From Limnobacter olei (lineage in GTDB: Bacteria > Pseudomonadota > Gammaproteobacteria > Burkholderiales > Burkholderiaceae_B), in contig NZ_JARFJD010000020.1 of NCBI RefSeq assembly GCF_029087225.1, positions 1-64,000 on the forward strand: a DNA stretch of 64,000 nt, read 5' to 3'. Below the pieces are notes generated by a model. The model worked only from the letters and a program-made list of their open reading frames with translations. It searched no databases and was not told the origin of the DNA. Each line of letters begins with the position of its first letter. Positions within the stretch are counted from its first letter, which is position 1. The translations under genes and the position numbers were made by a program. This document shows, one piece after another, positions 26,985-36,579 of the stretch.

Positions 26985-29834
26985 TTAAGACGCCATTGTA
27001 GCAAGGCTGGCCTGTGCGCGAATCAGTTTGCGAATTTCAGGCACGCACGAACCACATTGAGTGCCGCATTTCAGGCTGCCTTGCAAACCACTGAGCAGTT
27101 GGTTTTCGTCGGCACACAGGTTTGAACCGGGACTTTTTGCACAGGCAATTGCAATGCCCGCCTGTATGGCCTGTTCAGACACACCCACGCAGTTGCACAC
27201 CATACGCACTGCCTCGGTTTGTACACCGGGAGGCTGGCTTTCGGGTGCGAGCAGAAAGCTGCGCAAAGGCATGACATCAAGCTGCTGGTCGAAATAATTA
27301 CGCAACCAGCCTTCGGATTCAATATTGCCAGCAAGGAACACCTTATTCAGCGTAGCGGTTTGGCCTTGTGGCGAGGTTTGAACTTTCACACCAATGCGGC
27401 GGCGTGCGTCGGTTTTCGGGTCGGAATACACCATGACATCGCCGCCCTCGCATTCAAACAAAGATTGCAGGCGATCAATCACTTCCTTGGCAGGTGCCTG
27501 TGCACTGGCTGCGCGAAACAACACGCCGGTTTGTTCCCGGCCCACAGGCACACACACTGCTGCATCAAACTCCGGATACAAGGCGCGGGCCTTCTGCCAC
27601 AGGCTAAGCCAGTGTTCGCTGTACACAAACACCACCACTTGCCAGGGCAAATGCACGCGCTGAATGTTCACTGCAGAATGTTTGAGTTCAGGTTGCTTGG
27701 AATACGGGTCGAAGGCTTCAATGGTGAGCGCATTCACGCCACCCACACCCGATTTGCCACCGAAAAATTCTGGCCCCCAATGCATGGGCAACACAGCCTG
27801 GTTGCGCGCAACTGATTCATCTTCCTTGGCACGCAAGGTAATCGTGGCGCGGCGCGACTTCACGGAAACCCAGCTGTTTGGCTTCAAGTTCAAGCGCTTG
27901 AAATCGGCTGGGTGCAGCGCGATGACCGGCTCCGCTTCATGTGAAAAAAACTCAGCCAGTGTGCCCGTGCGGCTTGCACCATGCCACTGGTCGCGCAAGC
28001 GCCCCGTGTTCAAGCGCCATGGAAAGCGTGCATCGGCCTCTTCGGCCACAGGTTCATAATTTGCAAACACAAATTTGGCCTTGCCTGTTGCTGTGGGGTA
28101 GACCCCATCTTCGTACAGGCGGGCTTTGCCTTCAGCAACGCCTTCAGGCATGGGCCACTGCTGCGGGCCTTTTGTCTCCAACACCGCATAACTTAAACCG
28201 GTAATATCCAGATCACGGCCCCGCGTGGTTTCGCGATGCTCGTTGAAAATTTCTTCGGTGTTGCTGTAGGGCATGAAAGCCTGTGGGCCGCTATTGATGC
28301 GCGGGCTTTCAACGCCCAGCTTTTCCAACTCCACTTCGAGTCGCTTTGCAAATTCCACCACAATTTGCCAATCGTTTTTTGAATCCGCATAGGCAGGCAT
28401 TGCGGGCCGCACGCGGCTGATACGCCTTTCGCTGTTGGTGACCGTGCCTTCTTTTTCACCCCATGTGGTTGCGGGCAACAGCACGTCGGCATACTGCACG
28501 GTAGCAGGTGTCAGGTAAGCATCTTGCACCACCACCAACTCTGCATTTTGCAAGGCACGCGCCACTTTCTGGGAATTGGGCAATGAATGCGCAGGGTTCG
28601 TGCAGGCCACCCACACGGCTTTTATTTTGCCTTGTTCCAGTTGATCAAACATTTCAACTGCACTGGCACCCGGTGTGGCACTGATTTTCTTGACACCCCA
28701 GAACTTCGCCACCTCTGCAACATGGGCAGGGTTGTTCAATTCGCGGTGCGCGGGCAGCAAGGTGGACAAGCCACCCACTTCACGACCGCCCATGGCATTG
28801 GGCTGGCCAGTCAGCGAAAACGGGCCTGAACCTTCTTTGCCGATTTGCCCTGTGGCCAGGTGCAATGCGATCAGCGATGTGTTTTTGTCAGTTCCGGTGG
28901 TGGCCTGGTTCAACCCTTGGCAATACAGGGAGAGTGTCCTGTTGCTTTGGGCGAACCAGGTGGCGGCAGTCACAATGTCGCCTTCCGGAACTCCGCACAC
29001 ACTGGCTGCCAGCTTGGGCGTGTAATCGACCAAGCCTTTGGCCACTGCGTCGAAGCCTTCTGTGTGTTTGTTGATGTAGGCCATGTCAAGCCAACCGTTT
29101 TGCATCATCACGTGCAACATGGCGTTGAACAACATCACATCGGTGCCGGGCTGAATTTTCAAATGCAAATCAGCCATTAGCGCGGTGTCGGTTGCGCGGG
29201 GGTCCACCACAATCAGTTTGTGACCGGGCTTGGCAGCGCGCGCAGCTTCAAGCCTGCGGTAAGCCACTGGGTGCGCATACGCCATATTGGAACCGGCGAT
29301 AAACACGCAATCGGCCAGGGCCAAATCATCGTAATTGCAGGGTGGCGCATCAGCACCCAGCGTGCGTTTGTAACCACTTACTGCGCTGCTCATGCACAAG
29401 CGCGAATTGGTGTCGATGTTGTTGGTGCCAATCAAACCCTTGGCGAGTTTGTTGAACACGTAATAGTCTTCGGTCAGCAATTGGCCACTGATGTAAAAGC
29501 CGACGCTGTCTGGCCCATACGTAGCAATCAACCTAGCAAATTCACGCGCGGTGAAATCAAGTGCGGTGTTCCAGTCGGTGGGCGCCACTTGTTGGTCGCG
29601 CTGAATGCGCAACAGCGGCTGGCTTGCACGCACTTGCCCGTATACATTCACCGTGGCGGTTTCTGCCAGCTTGCTGCCTTTGCTGCACAGCTTGCCCAGG
29701 TTGGCCGGGTGTGTTTCGTCGCCCTTCACATCAATAATTTTTCCGCCTTGCGTGCGCACCACCACACCACACCCCACGCCACAATACGGGCAGGTTGTTT
29801 TGGTGTTTTGAATGGCTTGCAGCAATTCGCTCAT
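26985..29834 (-). CDS. nasA: Assimilatory nitrate reductase catalytic subunit, with C-terminal BFD-like 2Fe-2S domain
   Basis: A 949-residue cytosolic molybdoenzyme of the bis-MGD family that reduces nitrate to nitrite. The N-terminal 4Fe-4S site is CPYCGVGCGV (Cys15, 18, 22) with a fourth Cys in KLCSKGS. Cofactor-binding segments include GQLLTEDYYVFNKLAKG, SRLCMSSAVSGYKRTLG and PLSLTGQPNAMGGREVGG-type SLTGQPNAMGGREVGG. The last 70 residues form a BFD-like domain (VCNCVGVSEQAI ... CGTQCGSC), as in Klebsiella-type NasA. The start at 29834 is set by the MSELLQAIQ opening. It lies 32 bases downstream of nirD in the nirB-nirD-nasA operon. Confidence 0.95.
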   Translation of the reverse strand: MSELLQAIQNTKTTCPYCGVGCGVVVRTQGGKIIDVKGDETHPANLGKLCSKGSKLAETATVNVYGQVRASQPLLRIQRDQQVAPTDWNTALDFTAREFARLIATYGPDSVGFYISGQLLTEDYYVFNKLAKGLIGTNNIDTNSRLCMSSAVSGYKRTLGADAPPCNYDDLALADCVFIAGSNMAYAHPVAYRRLEAARAAKPGHKLIVVDPRATDTALMADLHLKIQPGTDVMLFNAMLHVMMQNGWLDMAYINKHTEGFDAVAKGLVDYTPKLAASVCGVPEGDIVTAATWFAQSNRTLSLYCQGLNQATTGTDKNTSLIALHLATGQIGKEGSGPFSLTGQPNAMGGREVGGLSTLLPAHRELNNPAHVAEVAKFWGVKKISATPGASAVEMFDQLEQGKIKAVWVACTNPAHSLPNSQKVARALQNAELVVVQDAYLTPATVQYADVLLPATTWGEKEGTVTNSERRISRVRPAMPAYADSKNDWQIVVEFAKRLEVELEKLGVESPRINSGPQAFMPYSNTEEIFNEHRETTRGRDLDITGLSYAVLETKGPQQWPMPEGVAEGKARLYEDGVYPTATGKAKFVFANYEPVAEEADARFPWRLNTGRLRDQWHGASRTGTLAEFFSHEAEPVIALHPADFKRLNLKPNSWVSVKSRRATITLRAKEDESVARNQAVLPMHWGPEFFGGKSGVGGVNALTIEAFDPYSKQPELKHSAVNIQRVHLPWQVVVFVYSEHWLSLWQKARALYPEFDAAVCVPVGREQTGVLFRAASAQAPAKEVIDRLQSLFECEGGDVMVYSDPKTDARRRIGVKVQTSPQGQTATLNKVFLAGNIESEGWLRNYFDQQLDVMPLRSFLLAPESQPPGVQTEAVRMVCNCVGVSEQAIQAGIAIACAKSPGSNLCADENQLLSGLQGSLKCGTQCGSCVPEIRKLIRAQASLATMAS

Positions 29835-29866
29835 TGGAATGGTTTTCCGAAACTCAAGTGCGTTAA

Positions 29867-30199
29867 TTAAATGCCGTGGTTTTTCACTTCGCTGGCTTTC
29901 AAGTGCACGCGGCCATCGACCACCTGCACTGTAAACTTGGCAGTGCAACCTTCGTCGGGTTCACGTGCGCAACCATCGGCCAAACCAATTTGCCAGTTGT
30001 GCAAGGGACAGGTGACCGTGGTGCCGTGCACGATGCCCTGGCTCAAGGGGCCTTTTTTGTGCGGGCATTCATCCAGCAAAGCAAACACCTGTTCTTCACT
30101 GTTGCGAAAAACCGCGATGTCTTGCCCTGTGGGGCGGCGCACAATGCGTGATCCCAATACGGGGATGTCTTCCACCGCGCAAATATCAATCCATTCCAT
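29867..30199 (-). CDS. nirD: Nitrite reductase small subunit NirD (Rieske type)
   Basis: A 110-residue protein with Rieske-like motifs CPHKKGPL and CPLHNW. Both Cys-X-His pairs are present, so this copy may carry a 2Fe-2S cluster, unlike cluster-less enterobacterial NirD. It partners NirB in NADH-dependent reduction of nitrite to ammonium. The ATG at 30199 (MEWIDICAV) has GAAGGA at eight bases. An in-frame ATG at 30238 would overlap the nirB stop. Confidence 0.93.
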   Translation of the reverse strand: MEWIDICAVEDIPVLGSRIVRRPTGQDIAVFRNSEEQVFALLDECPHKKGPLSQGIVHGTTVTCPLHNWQIGLADGCAREPDEGCTAKFTVQVVDGRVHLKASEVKNHGI

Positions 30200-30237
30200 T
30201 TGAATTTCCTTCTTTTCCTTCAACAATGATGCCGACA

Positions 30238-32688
30238 TTAGACCACCTCCGCCAGCTTGATTGGAATGAACTGGCGCAAATCAACCTGCGCTTCCTTGGG
30301 CTTGTGCCATGGGTCTTCTTCAATAGCCAGTGCTGCTTGCAGTTCGGCCCACAAGGCGTTGCGATTGGCGACATCATCGACCACGCGGGCCTTGGCGTGC
30401 TCAAGACCCACGCGCTCAAGATAATGCACCGTGCGCTCCAGGTACCAGCCTTCTTTGCGGTACAGCTGCAGGAATGCGCCACTCACTGCCATCACTTCAT
30501 CGGAAGTTTTAACGCGACACAGGAATTGAGCCACTTCGGTTTTAATGCCACCGTTACCACCCACATAAATTTCCCAACCGGAATCCACACCGATCACGCC
30601 GACATCTTTAATACCGCTTTCAGCACAATTGCGGGGGCACCCTGACACAGCCAGTTTTACTTTGTGAGGTGCATACATTTTGAACAAACCGCGTTCAAGG
30701 TCCTTGCCCATTTGCGTGCTGTCTTGCGTGCCAAAGCGGCACCATTCGCTGCCCACACAGGTTTTCACCGTGCGCAAACCTTTGGCATAAGCATGCCCAC
30801 TAGGCATGTCCAGGTCTTTCCAAACATCTTGCAAATCTTCTTTCTTCACGCCCAACAAATCGATGCGCTGGCCACCGGTTACCTTCACAGTGGGAATGTT
30901 GTACTTGTCGACCACATCAGCAATGCGGCGCAGCTCAGCAGCGGTTGTTTCACCACCCCACATGCGTGGCACTACGGAATAGGTTTTGTCTTTCTGAATG
31001 TTGGCGTGTGCGCGTTCATTGATGAAGCGGCTTTGTGGATCGTCCACTGCCTCACCGGGCCAGGAGCTGATGAGATAGTAATTCACAGCTGGGCGGCAGC
31101 TTGCACAGCCGTTGGGCGTGCGCCAGTTCATAGCCGCGAACACTTCTTCCTTGGTGGTTAAGTGGTGCTTGAAAATTGCATCGCGAACCACTTGGTGGCC
31201 ATGGTCTGTACAGCCACACATGGGTTTTGTTTTCGGAGTAGCGGAATAGTCGGCGCCTGCGGTGCTCATCAAAATCTGTTCACACAAACCTGTGCATGAA
31301 CCGCAACTTGCGCTGGCCTTGGTGTGCTTGCGCACTTCTTCAATCGTGAACAAACCTTTGGTTTTAATCGCCTGAACAATGGTGCCCTTGCACACACCGT
31401 TGCAACCGCACACTTCATCGGTATCGGCCATTTTGCTGGCCTGGCTTTGGCCTTCATGCCCTGCGTCGCCAATGTTGTTCTGGCCGAACATCAGCTTGTC
31501 ACGAATTTCCTTGATGGCTTTGCCTTCGCGCATTAGCTTGAAGTACCAGGAACCATCCACGGTGTCACCGTACAGGCAGGCGCCAACCAGCTTGTCTTCC
31601 TTGATCACCAGCTTTTTATAAACGCCACCAATGGGGTCGGAAAGCAGCAATTCCTCGCAGCCCTCGCCGCCCATGAAGTTGCCAGCGGAGAACAAATCAA
31701 CTCCGGTTACTTTTAGTTTGGTGGAGGTCACCGAGCCTTCATAGCGCCCAATGCCGAACTGCGCCAGGTGGTTGGCACACACCTTGGCCTGTTCAAACAG
31801 AGGGGCGACCAATCCATAGGCCACACCGCGATGGCTTGCACATTCGCCCACAGAATAAATTTTGGGGTCGGTGATGGTTTGCAGGGTGTCGCTAACCACC
31901 ACACCGCGGTTGCACAGCAGGCCGCTGCTGGCAGCCAGCTTGTCGTTCGGACGAATACCCACCGCCATCACGACCAAATCCGCGTCGTGAATTTCACCAT
32001 CGACAAATTCAATTTTTGCAACACGGCCATCGGGCCCGGCATGCAACGCCTTGGTGTTTTTCGCGAGTAAAAACTTCAGCCCTTTGGCTTCCAGGCTTTT
32101 CTGCAACAGGCCGGCTGCGGTGGGGTCAAGCTGACGTTCCATTAACCAAGTGGGCAAATGTACCACGCTCACATCCATGCCCTGAATAGCCAAACCGTTT
32201 GCGGCTTCAAGGCCCAATAGCCCACCGCCAATCACGATTGCTTTTTTGTAATGCTTGGCGGCTTCCAGCATTGCTTCGGTGTCTGCAATGTCGCGGTAAC
32301 CGATCACGCCGGGCAAGGTTGAACCTGGCACTGGCAAAATGAAGGAATTGGAACCGGTGGCCAACAGCAAGCGGTCGTATGGCGCGGCAGTGCCGTCTGC
32401 ACATTTCACCACGCGTTTCACTCGATCGATCTCGGTGACCTCTCGGCCCACGTGCAGGGTGATGTTGTTGCTGGTGTACCAGTCCCAATCATTGAGCACG
32501 ATTTCTTCGAACTTCTGCTCTCCAGCCAGCACCGGCGAAAGCATGATCCGGTTGTAATTGGGATGCGGCTCTGCGCCAAACACGGTGATTTCATACAATT
32601 CGGGGGCAAGCTTGATCAGCTCTTCAACCACCCGGATACCGGCCATGCCGTTACCAATTACCACCAGCTTCTGTTTTTTGACGGACAT
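30238..32688 (-). CDS. nirB: Nitrite reductase (NADH) large subunit NirB
   Basis: An 816-residue cytosolic enzyme reducing nitrite to ammonium with NADH. From the N terminus: FAD/NAD domain (VVIGNGMAGIRVVEEL; IGGGLLGLEAANGL), BFD-like 2Fe-2S domain (CGCNGVCKGTIVQAI ... CGSCTGLCEQ), then the sirohaem/4Fe-4S domain with CVGSEWCRFG and SGCPRNCAESG. The start at 32688 (MSVKKQKL) is preferred over 32694 for ribosome-site spacing. The gene is preceded by an ANTAR-type leader with an intrinsic terminator, so expression is controlled by antitermination. nirD follows. Confidence 0.97.
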   Translation of the reverse strand: MSVKKQKLVVIGNGMAGIRVVEELIKLAPELYEITVFGAEPHPNYNRIMLSPVLAGEQKFEEIVLNDWDWYTSNNITLHVGREVTEIDRVKRVVKCADGTAAPYDRLLLATGSNSFILPVPGSTLPGVIGYRDIADTEAMLEAAKHYKKAIVIGGGLLGLEAANGLAIQGMDVSVVHLPTWLMERQLDPTAAGLLQKSLEAKGLKFLLAKNTKALHAGPDGRVAKIEFVDGEIHDADLVVMAVGIRPNDKLAASSGLLCNRGVVVSDTLQTITDPKIYSVGECASHRGVAYGLVAPLFEQAKVCANHLAQFGIGRYEGSVTSTKLKVTGVDLFSAGNFMGGEGCEELLLSDPIGGVYKKLVIKEDKLVGACLYGDTVDGSWYFKLMREGKAIKEIRDKLMFGQNNIGDAGHEGQSQASKMADTDEVCGCNGVCKGTIVQAIKTKGLFTIEEVRKHTKASASCGSCTGLCEQILMSTAGADYSATPKTKPMCGCTDHGHQVVRDAIFKHHLTTKEEVFAAMNWRTPNGCASCRPAVNYYLISSWPGEAVDDPQSRFINERAHANIQKDKTYSVVPRMWGGETTAAELRRIADVVDKYNIPTVKVTGGQRIDLLGVKKEDLQDVWKDLDMPSGHAYAKGLRTVKTCVGSEWCRFGTQDSTQMGKDLERGLFKMYAPHKVKLAVSGCPRNCAESGIKDVGVIGVDSGWEIYVGGNGGIKTEVAQFLCRVKTSDEVMAVSGAFLQLYRKEGWYLERTVHYLERVGLEHAKARVVDDVANRNALWAELQAALAIEEDPWHKPKEAQVDLRQFIPIKLAEVV

Positions 32689-32715
32689 CAGCATACTCTT
32701 TATCCCAATTTACCC

Positions 32716-32760
32716 AAAAAAAAACGGCCCCCGGCTGCACGAAGCAGCACGGACGCCGTT
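32716..32760 (-). terminator. Intrinsic terminator in the nirB leader
   Basis: The - strand reads ACGGC..GCTGC-TTCGT-GCAGC..GCCGT followed by nine Ts (the A run at 32716-32724). The hairpin ends about 35 bases before the nirB start codon. It is the off-state structure competing with hairpin P2. Confidence 0.9.
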
Positions 32761-32835
32761 GTCCAACTCCCGTGGCCACTTTCGTAACCGTGGGAGACCT
32801 GTCAATCCACCTGCAGATCGCCGCCGTTGACGACC
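32716..32835 (-). promoter_or_regulatory. ANTAR (NasT) antitermination leader of nirB: hairpins P1 and P2
   Basis: On the transcribed (-) strand, P1 (32816-32835) is a seven-pair stem GGTCGTC/GGCGATC with two G-U pairs and the hexaloop AACGGC. P2 (32751-32764) is GGAC/GTCC with the same hexaloop AACGGC. Both loops have the A at position 1 and G at position 4 that ANTAR proteins recognise. P2 shares bases with the 5' arm of the terminator just downstream, so the two structures exclude each other. Between P1 and P2 lies a hairpin (32767-32796) capped by GAAA. NasT and NasS are encoded at 41.6-43.2 kb. Confidence 0.88.
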
Positions 32836-32836
32836 T

Positions 32837-32861
32837 ACGCCCCTATCAATGCAAGGGGCGT
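32837..32861 (-). other. Additional stem-loop in the nirB leader
   Basis: ACGCCCCT/AGGGGCGT forms an eight-pair stem with a nine-base loop immediately upstream of P1. It is not part of the known ANTAR minimum and may be a 5'-end stabilising hairpin or mark a promoter-proximal element. Confidence 0.45.
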
Positions 32862-32990
32862 GCCAGCCGATTCAGTGTAGTTTTGCACCACAAAGAGGCT
32901 GATTCTGGTGAAATGGGGAAGTATTGAACGGGAGGGCTGGCACCCAACTAGTGCAGCGCACCATTCTGTGTAGAACAGTGCGCTGGTTTG

Positions 32991-34883
32991 TTACAGCGTA
33001 CAAAAACCGGTTGGGTCTTGAACTTTATTGGGTAAGGCCACGCTGGCACTGACTGTAACAGGCACGGGCAAGCGGTTGAAACTACTGACAAAAACTGGGT
33101 TGTAACCCTGAATGGTCAAGGTGAGCGAATCGCCTTCCGACAATTGAACCGAGATACCCGGCAACTCGATTGCCTTCTCGCCATAGCCTTTCAACGGCGT
33201 AATTTGATCATGCAACACGGTTTGGGTACCATTGGCGCGCTTCAAACCCAACCCCACGTACACAATGGGCGCCTCCGGCGACGCTGGGCCAACTGGCTCT
33301 ATTTTCACAGTGGCTTTAGGCGTACCCACGAAACAACCGGGCAAGTTCGCATTGTTCAATTCAACATACACAGGTTGAGCCAACTGCGCCGCCTGTGTTG
33401 ACGTTAAACCAGAAAACAGACCTGCCACGCCCGCCGCCACTTGCGTGGGTGCAGTAAACGCCGAGGCTGCACGTACACCCTCCAGTGTTGGGCGGTTGGA
33501 TGAATTGGACTTCACTTCAACCGCGGTGGGGTCATTTCTGCTGTCTTCAAGAACTGAAGCAATTTCGGGCAAGGGCACTGGGTCGAACCCCAGATAATCC
33601 GCAGACCTGGCTTGCCTGCCGCCCACCAAATGCTGGGCCAGGAACTGGAACATCATATTTTTCAGTGGAATGACGCAACGGCCTGTTTCAGCATCCCAAT
33701 TGGCACTTGGGCAGCTATTCCGTACAGTTTTAAGCCAGATCAGACTTTCATTGAAGGCGTATTTGGCGCCTGTACCTTCCAGCGCCACGTTGGGGTCTTG
33801 CTGCACGCCCAAAGCATTGAGCAGGTGCCCATATTTGACGAACAACAATTTCGCATTGGCATTCACCTTGCGGTAACACTCAAAGTTTTGAATTGCTTCA
33901 TTCAGGTTAAACAACACATCGGTGGCGCCTTGAATAAAAAAGGCAGGCACATCCGTTTTCAAGGTCATGCCTCTGGGCAAGTTTGCAGACAAGTCACAGT
34001 ACGAAATTGAGCCTTGCGAGCCCAATCGCTTTGCGATTTCCTCAGACACCACACCGGTGGTGTTGGCCTGCGCCAAACCTTCAAACAGGAAAGGATCGTA
34101 GCGTCCACGGTTACTTTCCAAACCACCAGCCACCAAACCGTTCAGGTAAGTCGTTTTGGGTACACCGCCGGGGTTTAGGCTGTAGCGCAAGTCGTACCAG
34201 GTGCCGTTGGGCACCATGGCATCAATTCTGGGATCAAGCCCGCTGCCAATCAGTTGAAAAGCACCGCCATAACTGCGACCAATGGTGCCCACCACCGGGT
34301 TCAACGTCCCAGCCTTGTTGCGGTAACCCAGGTTGGGCAAATTGGCCTCGGCCCAATCCAGAATGGTTTTGAAGTCTTTGCCCTCAAAATCAGGATCAAG
34401 AATAGTGACATTGCCACCGGTGTCGCCATGACCACGCTGATCATAGGAAATCACGTACCAGCCTGCGCGCCCGGCAATCGGTTCCTTTTCGTTGTAGGCC
34501 ACCTGCATGGTATCCACACCAATTTCGGAGGTTTGTTGGGCCTCATCGAAATCAAGCGTTGCAGCGCGGTTGCCGCCAAAGCCGTGGGAGTGCAACAACA
34601 GGGGCGTAGCCTCGCCCGCATCCAACTCAGGAAAATAGACAGTCAACGCCAAATCTGTGCCGTCAAATGCTGGGATAACTACCTGCTCAACACGTGCGGC
34701 ATGGCCTGTGGCAGTTTGCTGGTTTTTAACCCGCAACGGCATTTCAGTTTCAGAAGGGCTGACGCCACTACTGCCGTTTGAGCCTGTATTGCCAACCCTT
34801 GCCTGGTCAGTTTCCGACAGGCAACCCGCAAGCCCAACTACCAACAGCAGGGGTCCCAACAGTCTGGTGACGCCGATCAACAT
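32991..34883 (-). CDS. Lipoprotein alpha/beta hydrolase of the CocE/NonD (X-Pro peptidase S15-like) family
   Basis: A 630-residue exported protein with a lipoprotein signal (LLLVVGLAGC, lipobox LAGC). The alpha/beta-hydrolase core has QRGHGDTGG before the nucleophile elbow GRSYGGAF (Ser), LFNLNEAIQNFECYR-like cap elements and a candidate catalytic His in VKYGHLLNALG. A beta-rich C-terminal domain of about 150 residues follows, as in CocE/NonD and X-Pro dipeptidyl peptidases. The substrate could be a peptide or an ester. The ATG has GGAG at eight bases. A GC-rich inverted repeat (32954-32985) follows the stop codon but lacks a T run. Confidence 0.82.
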   Translation of the reverse strand: MLIGVTRLLGPLLLVVGLAGCLSETDQARVGNTGSNGSSGVSPSETEMPLRVKNQQTATGHAARVEQVVIPAFDGTDLALTVYFPELDAGEATPLLLHSHGFGGNRAATLDFDEAQQTSEIGVDTMQVAYNEKEPIAGRAGWYVISYDQRGHGDTGGNVTILDPDFEGKDFKTILDWAEANLPNLGYRNKAGTLNPVVGTIGRSYGGAFQLIGSGLDPRIDAMVPNGTWYDLRYSLNPGGVPKTTYLNGLVAGGLESNRGRYDPFLFEGLAQANTTGVVSEEIAKRLGSQGSISYCDLSANLPRGMTLKTDVPAFFIQGATDVLFNLNEAIQNFECYRKVNANAKLLFVKYGHLLNALGVQQDPNVALEGTGAKYAFNESLIWLKTVRNSCPSANWDAETGRCVIPLKNMMFQFLAQHLVGGRQARSADYLGFDPVPLPEIASVLEDSRNDPTAVEVKSNSSNRPTLEGVRAASAFTAPTQVAAGVAGLFSGLTSTQAAQLAQPVYVELNNANLPGCFVGTPKATVKIEPVGPASPEAPIVYVGLGLKRANGTQTVLHDQITPLKGYGEKAIELPGISVQLSEGDSLTLTIQGYNPVFVSSFNRLPVPVTVSASVALPNKVQDPTGFCTL

Positions 34884-34972
34884 GAAATGTCTCCGATTTG
34901 TAATGTTTCGACTATTACTTGCACTTGAACCCTTTCAGATTCAATTGCTTATCGAAGCCACGCTAAAATAAG

Positions 34973-36079
34973 GTGTTGACTCCATTTTGGCCGCCTGAAG
35001 TGACTTCTGCTGCAAATTCTCAAAAAATTGTGCTTGGTTTTGAAAGCTCCTGTGACGAAACTGGCGTAGCACTGTGCACCACCGATGGCCGCATTCTTGG
35101 GCAAGCGCTGTATTCTCAAATTGCAATGCACAAGGACTACGGCGGCGTGGTGCCCGAACTGGCTTCACGCGACCACATTCGCCGCCTGATCCCGCTGATG
35201 AATGAAACCTTTGAACAAGCCGGCATTGCCTTACAGGATGTTGATGCGATTGCCGTGACCACAGGCCCCGGTTTGCCAGGCGCGCTGATGGCGGGTTGCG
35301 CCTTTGCCTACAGCCTGGCGATGGGTTTGAACTTGCCTGTTATTCCTGTGCACCACCTGGAAGGGCACTTGCTATCACCTTTGCTTTCTTCGAACCCACC
35401 TGCTTTTCCTTTCACCGCGCTGTTAGTTAGTGGCGGGCACACGCAGCTGATGGGTGTGGAAGGCCTGGGACGTTACACCCTGCTGGGTGAAACGCTGGAC
35501 GATGCAGCTGGCGAAGCGTTTGACAAAACCGCAAAAATGATCGGCCTGCCTTACCCAGGTGGCCCGGCGTTATCAAGACTGGCAGAAAGCGGAAATGCGG
35601 AACGCTTCAAACTGCCCCGGCCCATGCTGCACAGTGGCGATTTCATGTTCAGTTTTTCAGGCCTTAAAACCGCAGTACTGACCACCGCCATGAAACTGGC
35701 CGGGGTCAGTCAACCTAATGAAACCATGGCGATCAGCGACACAGACAAAACTGACCTCGCGGCCAGTTTTCAAGCGGCCATTGTGGAAACCCTGGTGAAG
35801 AAAGCCTTGGCAGCTTGCCTGCAGCAAGATCACAAGCGTTTGGTTGTGGCTGGTGGCGTGGGTGCGAATAAATTGCTAAGAGAACAATTGGTGAAAGCGG
35901 CGCGCAAACGTGGTGTGGAAGTCTACTTTCCCGAGTTGAGCCTGTGCACCGACAATGGCGCCATGATTGCGTTTGCAGGTGCCATGCAACTGGCCAAGAA
36001 CCCAGCACTGCTGGATGCGCGGGATTACGGCATGCGCACTCGCCCCAGGTGCGAACTGGCCACCCCGATGGAAATATAA
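34973..36079 (+). CDS. tsaD: tRNA N6-threonylcarbamoyladenosine synthase subunit TsaD
   Basis: The conserved enzyme that transfers threonylcarbamoyl to A37 of ANN-decoding tRNAs. The N-terminal ASKHA motif is [15 protein letters not shown], the metal-binding His motif is [10 protein letters not shown], and [12 protein letters not shown]-like [12 protein letters not shown] closes the fold. The start is unclear. The frame opens with GTG at 34973; the family usually begins a few residues before VLGFESS, and a GTG at 35000 (359 residues) would fit better. Neither has a strong ribosome site. A RING-finger gene begins just downstream. Confidence 0.95.
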   Translation: MLTPFWPPEVTSAANSQKIVLGFESSCDETGVALCTTDGRILGQALYSQIAMHKDYGGVVPELASRDHIRRLIPLMNETFEQAGIALQDVDAIAVTTGPGLPGALMAGCAFAYSLAMGLNLPVIPVHHLEGHLLSPLLSSNPPAFPFTALLVSGGHTQLMGVEGLGRYTLLGETLDDAAGEAFDKTAKMIGLPYPGGPALSRLAESGNAERFKLPRPMLHSGDFMFSFSGLKTAVLTTAMKLAGVSQPNETMAISDTDKTDLAASFQAAIVETLVKKALAACLQQDHKRLVVAGGVGANKLLREQLVKAARKRGVEVYFPELSLCTDNGAMIAFAGAMQLAKNPALLDARDYGMRTRPRCELATPMEI

Positions 36080-36081
36080 AT

Positions 36082-36109
36082 TGAACCCATCGACAGCAAA
36101 TGCCACTGA
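36082..36109 (+). promoter_or_regulatory. Near-consensus HrpL-type box upstream of the RING gene
   Basis: TGAACC, 15 bases, CCACTGA. It differs from GGAACC-N15/16-CCACNNA at one position of the -35 element. It starts three bases after the tsaD stop codon and sits 33 bases before the ATG at 36142. Confidence 0.5.
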
Positions 36110-36141
36110 CTGTGTTTACCGCTTCGCCTCTTGCAGCACCC

Positions 36142-36504
36142 ATGATAAATGCAGCTGAATGCCCCATTTGCTACGAAATACCGTCCCCACAGAACAATCC
36201 AGAAATTGAACTTTGCAACAACCAGCACACAGCGTGCACAAATTGCGCACGCAAATTGGCCAATCAGGCGATTGCACAGGGCATAGACCCGCGATGCATG
36301 ATGTGCCGGGCACCTGTTACCGTGAGCAATATTCTCGTTAATCCAATAGACACCGCGCTCCACCGCTTGCGCGAGGAACCATCCAACCCCAACTATTGGG
36401 CACAACTTGGTTTGACCTTGGGCACCGATGAACATGTAATTTTCCAGGGTAAATCGTATTCCAAACAAAGGTGTTTTAACAAAGCCGCAAAGCTGAGTGC
36501 CTAG
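36142..36504 (+). CDS. RING-finger (C3HC4) protein, candidate secreted E3 ubiquitin-ligase-like effector
   Basis: A 120-residue protein whose first 58 residues hold a complete RING pattern: Cys7, Cys10, Cys25, His29, Cys32, Cys35, Cys52, Cys55 (C-x2-C-x14-C-x3-H-x2-C-x2-C-x16-C-x2-C), including CPICYEI and CMMCRAP. RING domains bind two zinc ions and recruit E2 enzymes; in bacteria they are rare and mostly found in effectors acting inside eukaryotic hosts. The remaining 60 residues are unassigned. An ATG at 36100 would add 14 residues but overlaps the -10 element of the candidate box, so 36142 is preferred. It is a single gene between tsaD and glcD. Confidence 0.7.
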   Translation: MINAAECPICYEIPSPQNNPEIELCNNQHTACTNCARKLANQAIAQGIDPRCMMCRAPVTVSNILVNPIDTALHRLREEPSNPNYWAQLGLTLGTDEHVIFQGKSYSKQRCFNKAAKLSA

Positions 36505-36579
36505 AAACTCGGGCAAGCACCAATTACCATAGGGGTTCTGAAAAAGGTATTCTTTAAAGCTGTCAAAGAGGTACCCCCT

